Shown here piece by piece: positions 35,242-37,944 of a stretch of DNA of 37,944 bases (position 1 is its first letter; the number at the start of each line of letters is the position of its first letter). The position numbers and the translations under genes are program-made. Source of the DNA: Prolixibacteraceae bacterium (GTDB lineage: Bacteria > Bacteroidota > Bacteroidia > Bacteroidales > Prolixibacteraceae); contig JAIBEZ010000038.1 in NCBI GenBank assembly GCA_019459485.1, forward strand, positions 1-37,944, read 5' to 3'. A model generated the notes under the pieces. The model was given only the letters and a program-made list of their open reading frames with translations, was not told the DNA's origin and did no database searches.

Positions 35242-36237
35242 ATGAAGACCAAGATTTTAATTTATTTATTACTGGCAGGTTTAGTACTTGTTGGTTGTTC
35301 ATCCGGAAAGCCAAAGATTGGCTTGCTGGTTCACAGTTATGATACGCCACGCTGGCAAAGTGATGAAAAATATTTTACCGAAGCTGTCGATCAGCTTGGG
35401 GGTATTTCTGTTGTAAAAATGGCCGAAAATGATGCACAGAAACAAATTCAGCAGGCCAAAGAATTGATCGACGAGGGAATCTCGGTTTTGGTGGTAGTTC
35501 CGGTTGACCAATTTTCTGCCGGACAAATCGTTGATATGGCACATAAAAATAACATCAAGGTGATTGCTTACGATAGGTTGATCAACAATTGCTGGCTCGA
35601 TTATTACGTGTCTTCTGATAATGTGCGAATTGGTGAAATTCAGGCGGAATACCTTACAAACACAATACCTGCAGGTAATTATGCCCTTATCGGTGGTCCT
35701 ACATACGACAACAACAGCCGGATGATTTTTCTCGGACAAATGAATATTATACAGCCATACATTGACAAAGGCCAGATAAGCCTGATTTACAATGTTTTTT
35801 CGGATTATTGGACCGAAGCTGAAGGTTACAAGCATACTTTGCAGCTTATTGAAACTGCCAAAGGAGATGTGGATGCTATTCTTGCCGGAAATGATGCCAT
35901 TGCCCTGGGAGCATTAAGGGCGTTGAAGGAGAAAGGGTTGGCTGGTAAAGTAAAGCTTGCCGGACAGGATGCCGACTTGGCGAACATTCAGGAAATTATG
36001 AAGGGCAATCAAACGATGACAGTATATAAACCAATTAAAACCATGGCATATACTGTAGCCGAACTAGCCATCCATTTGGCAGATGAAAGTCCTGTTCCAC
36101 TCGCAACTTCGACTATCAGTAACGGTAACAGGTTAGTTCCTTCCTATCTGGTCAATCCAATGGCCATCAATGAGAGCAATATTCAAATGACCGTTGTTGC
36201 AGAAGGCTATCAGGAGGCAGACAAAATTTTGAAGTAA
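35242..36237 (+). CDS. D-xylose-type periplasmic binding lipoprotein (orphan XylF-like)
   Basis: 331 residues. A lipoprotein signal peptide ends in the lipobox LVGC (Cys at about residue 19), followed by SSGKPKIGLLVHSYDTPRW. The type-I periplasmic-binding fold of XylF is clear: LVVVPVDQFSAGQIV, VIAYDRLI, DYYVSSDN, AILAGNDAIALGALRALKEKG, KLAGQDADLANI and MTVYKPIK. In Proteobacteria XylF delivers D-xylose to an ABC importer; here no ATPase or permease gene is next to it. Bacteroidota seldom use such importers, so sensing or a partner encoded elsewhere is possible. The 224-bp upstream gap shows nothing I can call. A strong terminator follows. Confidence 0.9.
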   Translation: MKTKILIYLLLAGLVLVGCSSGKPKIGLLVHSYDTPRWQSDEKYFTEAVDQLGGISVVKMAENDAQKQIQQAKELIDEGISVLVVVPVDQFSAGQIVDMAHKNNIKVIAYDRLINNCWLDYYVSSDNVRIGEIQAEYLTNTIPAGNYALIGGPTYDNNSRMIFLGQMNIIQPYIDKGQISLIYNVFSDYWTEAEGYKHTLQLIETAKGDVDAILAGNDAIALGALRALKEKGLAGKVKLAGQDADLANIQEIMKGNQTMTVYKPIKTMAYTVAELAIHLADESPVPLATSTISNGNRLVPSYLVNPMAINESNIQMTVVAEGYQEADKILK

Positions 36238-36255
36238 CCGCTAAAAAAGATGAAC

Positions 36256-36296
36256 AAAAAAGGGACACCCTGCGGCATCCCTTTTTAATTTTTTTC
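36256..36296. terminator. Bidirectional rho-independent terminator
   Basis: AAAAAGGGA (36257-36265) and TCCCTTTTT (36278-36286) form the stem, extended by CC/GG inside, with a T-rich tail to 36296 and an A-run on the other side. It lies between the convergent xylose-type lipoprotein and SPOR genes and can serve both. Confidence 0.85.
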
Positions 36297-36305
36297 CTTA
36301 AAGCT

Positions 36306-36797
36306 TTATTTCTTGATCAGTAACCAGCTGTCGGCATATTTCGGATAATCATTTCTGATTTTCTGAACACGGCTACGGGCACTGGCTTCATCATTGAAAG
36401 AATCGACACAAACCCTGTAATAACCAGTTTCGCTGTGCAGAATAATTGGTTTAAAGCCCAGTTGAACCAGTTCCTGTTTGAAGCGTCCGGCATTTTCGTT
36501 GCTGCTGAAACTTCCAACAATCACGAAGAAGCTTTTGCTTCCGTAGGCAGCCTGATCTTCAGCTGAAAATGTAAAATTCTCGCTTCTTACTGACACTGGT
36601 TTTCCTGTAACAGATTTATCGGCAGTTTCGTACATGGTATCCGAAGTTGGATTTTCGCGTACAGCAGGCACTGAAAAAACTTTGGTTTCTGCAGTTGTTT
36701 CTGTTTTTGGAGCTGCCTGACTCTTTTTAGACTTGAATACTTTACATCCGCTTGTAAGAAGCGCCAATGTAAAAGCAACTAAGATAATTCTCTTCAT
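36306..36797 (-). CDS. SPOR domain lipoprotein
   Basis: 163 residues. A lipoprotein signal peptide (MKRIILVAFTLALLTSGC, Cys18) precedes a Lys/Ala/Thr/Pro-rich linker (about 20-75) and a C-terminal SPOR domain (about 88-160) with SFFVIVGSFSSNENAGRFKQ, GYYRVCVDSF and ASARSRVQKIR. SPOR domains bind denuded glycan strands of peptidoglycan, so the protein probably sits on the inner face of the outer membrane or in the periplasm near the septum. Start ATG 36797. It is monocistronic, with a promoter box upstream and the shared terminator downstream. Confidence 0.93.
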   Translation of the reverse strand: MKRIILVAFTLALLTSGCKVFKSKKSQAAPKTETTAETKVFSVPAVRENPTSDTMYETADKSVTGKPVSVRSENFTFSAEDQAAYGSKSFFVIVGSFSSNENAGRFKQELVQLGFKPIILHSETGYYRVCVDSFNDEASARSRVQKIRNDYPKYADSWLLIKK

Positions 36798-36822
36798 GGT
36801 AATAACGTATTAATTTTGTTTT

Positions 36823-36830
36823 CAAATTTA
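36823..36830 (-). promoter_or_regulatory. Promoter -7 box of the SPOR gene
   Basis: On the minus strand TAAATTTG, matching TAnnTTTG, 25 bp before the ATG. The -33 region is not well matched. Confidence 0.45.
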
Positions 36831-36959
36831 CAAAAGATCAACTACTGATTTGTTAAAATTAAGGTGTGTCAATCAATTATTTATCAACAATGCATTTTCT
36901 GTGAGTCTTTCTGAATGTTTATTTGTTTGTAAAAAAAGAAACAGCCGCTGTCAGCATCT

Positions 36960-37205
36960 TCAGAAATTGAGTTTGTTTCGCATAAAACGCTGCCCTTTAA
37001 CCGATCTGTAAAAACTTACCTGCCGAATGGCTTTTAGCCGGGTATCATGTGTTTCCGAATACATCAGAACCCAAGGACCCCGATCTTTTGTGGGTGTTAT
37101 CTGATTTGTGTTGTGCATTTCGAGCACTTTTTCAAGATCCTCAAAATAACCGTAATAAAAGGCTCCGGCATCAGGAGAATAGATCGCATAAGAATGAAAA
37201 CTCAT
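36960..37205 (-). CDS. Degenerate GIY-YIG family protein
   Basis: 81 residues from ATG 37205 (MSFHSYAIYSPDAGAFYYGY). The N-terminal AIYS...YYGY pair matches the GIY and YIG strands, and the layout EDLEKVLEMHN..DRGPWVLMYSETHDTRLKAIRQ follows the small UPF0213-like GIY-YIG proteins. Key residues look lost: the Arg after the YIG strand (LRxH in active proteins) is LEMH, and the metal-binding Glu of the ALxxE helix is replaced (AIRQV). Hence it may bind nucleic acid without cutting, or have drifted. Such single genes are common in Bacteroidota. An extended start at 37235 is possible but would add unconserved residues. Confidence 0.7.
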   Translation of the reverse strand: MSFHSYAIYSPDAGAFYYGYFEDLEKVLEMHNTNQITPTKDRGPWVLMYSETHDTRLKAIRQVSFYRSVKGQRFMRNKLNF

Positions 37206-37291
37206 TTCAAAAATGTTTATTGCGGCAGGAAACAACTAAAAATGTATTTTTTTCAATACTGAAAATAACTTTTCCTCCCCGATTGAGCTTG

Positions 37292-37299
37292 CAAAAATA
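37292..37299 (-). promoter_or_regulatory. Possible promoter -7 box of the GIY-YIG gene
   Basis: TATTTTTG on the minus strand fits TAnnTTTG. The leader to ATG 37205 would be about 80 nt. The -33 is CTG at 21 bp, an imperfect match. Confidence 0.35.
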
Positions 37300-37324
37300 C
37301 TAAAAATGCCCGGTTTTTATCAGT

Positions 37325-37944
37325 TTAATGTGCAGAAACAAAATGCATCCAGTTGCTTTCTTCCTGATAATCTTCAACTACCCGGGTTTGATTACTGAAA
37401 TTGAAATGCTGAAACAATGAAGTAATTTCCTGTTTCAGAAATATCAGCCCATTATTTATCAAATCGCTTCTGTATCCTTTTTCACCCATATTGATCACCA
37501 TTTCGAAAGAAACAATGCGACCAAGGATTGCTCCTAATTCAACCATTTTCCTTTGTGGAAGTTCCAGGTTCAACTCAAAATCAAGCATTTCTTTCATCGA
37601 AGGTGCCGATTTTGAAGTCAGGTTGAAGTCTTTCAGGAATTGGTAAAGGTTGCTTTCTTTGGTTTTTTTCATCATTTTCACCAAGTTCTCGGAAATTTGT
37701 GCATACAAAATATCGTTCGATCCTTCGAAAATCTGGAACGGACGGCTATCAGTGATACTTCTTCCGGCGATATGACTTAGCTTGTAGGCTTGTGCACCAA
37801 CCAGCTGAGTAGCCGATTGTGCGGCTTCCTGCATAAGATCAGTAACAACACTTTTTACTGAATTGGCTTCAAATCCGTGTGGAAAAAGGTCGATTTCGAG
37901 ACCGGCCTTCTCGCTGCTGTTGGCACACATGGCCGAACAAATGG
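37325..37944 (-). CDS. Acyl-CoA dehydrogenase, C-terminal part (5' end outside window)
   Basis: The reading frame enters from the window edge and ends at 37325, giving about 206 residues. SAMCANSSEKAGLEIDLFPHG is followed by the flavin-domain end AAQSATQLVGAQAYKLSHIAGRS, then RPFQIFEGSNDILYAQISENL, the segment that contacts FAD and CoA in this family. A further ~110 helical residues (to SNWMHFVSAH) go beyond the usual end, as in the longer (~570-600 residue) Bacteroidota dehydrogenases. It oxidises acyl-CoA to enoyl-CoA, passing electrons to ETF. An internal ATG at 37930 is not the real start, since the homologous frame continues upstream. Confidence 0.88.
   Translation of the reverse strand, partial: ICSAMCANSSEKAGLEIDLFPHGFEANSVKSVVTDLMQEAAQSATQLVGAQAYKLSHIAGRSITDSRPFQIFEGSNDILYAQISENLVKMMKKTKESNLYQFLKDFNLTSKSAPSMKEMLDFELNLELPQRKMVELGAILGRIVSFEMVINMGEKGYRSDLINNGLIFLKQEITSLFQHFNFSNQTRVVEDYQEESNWMHFVSAH

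Noticed and set aside
37047-37303. Two plus-strand frames opposite the GIY-YIG gene
   Set aside because: Antisense to a recognisable protein, no homology pattern and no promoter.

Overview
The window looks like a chromosomal segment of a Bacteroidota bacterium, most likely of the Bacteroidales/Marinilabiliales type. Four things point there: a PorZ-like type IX secretion protein with its own C-terminal sorting domain; promoter -7 boxes of the TAnnTTTG type with few Shine-Dalgarno sequences; Bacteroidota-typical families (DUF6261, ~790-residue MacB-like permeases, bacterial GH3, an 80-residue ATP synthase epsilon subunit); and intergenic DNA crowded with small palindromic repeats. The genus cannot be read from the sequence alone. 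No rRNA, tRNA, CRISPR array or transposase was found.

Region 1 (1-10.6 kb, minus strand) is one long efflux operon read as outer-membrane TolC-like channel, HlyD/AcrA-like adaptor, a four-helix-bundle (S23-type) protein, a MacB/LolD-like ATPase and three large MacB-like permeases, the last cut by the window edge. Divergent from it (10.9-13.6 kb, plus strand) lie an NtrC-type response regulator and its membrane sensor kinase, overlapping by ATGA. Between the two units sits a 33-bp near-perfect palindrome that also overlaps the -33 box of the regulator's promoter. I infer that it is the regulator's operator.

Region 2 (13.6-16.1 kb) is gene-poor. It holds a small unknown membrane protein and a DUF6261 protein among REP-like palindromes, two diverged copies of an 85-bp element whose stem shows paired (compensatory) changes, and a degenerate array with a 41-42 bp period.

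Region 3 (16.1-20.9 kb, minus strand) is housekeeping: a GT9 glycosyltransferase, atpC and atpD, a polyprenyl synthase and a LytTR response regulator without a kinase. Region 4 (21.0-23.2 kb, plus) has tsaB, a DUF3108 protein and efp, ending in a clear terminator. Region 5 (23.3-27.7 kb, minus) has cvpA-like, tyrS, a Wzz-like chain-length protein and an O-antigen ligase/polymerase. Region 6 (27.9-36.2 kb, plus) is GH3-like, deoxynucleoside kinase, rdgB, porZ and recO, tightly packed, then an aminotransferase-fold protein that has lost its PLP lysine and an orphan xylose-type binding lipoprotein. Region 7 (36.3-37.9 kb, minus) has a SPOR lipoprotein, a degenerate GIY-YIG protein and the C-terminal part of an acyl-CoA dehydrogenase.

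The observations most worth a second look are the lysine-less aminotransferase homologue, the S23-type gene flanked by inverted purine/pyrimidine tracts inside the efflux operon, the palindromic operator paired with a GAFTDA-variant NtrC protein, the sharply bounded near-identity of two permease C-termini, and the two repeat systems of region 2.
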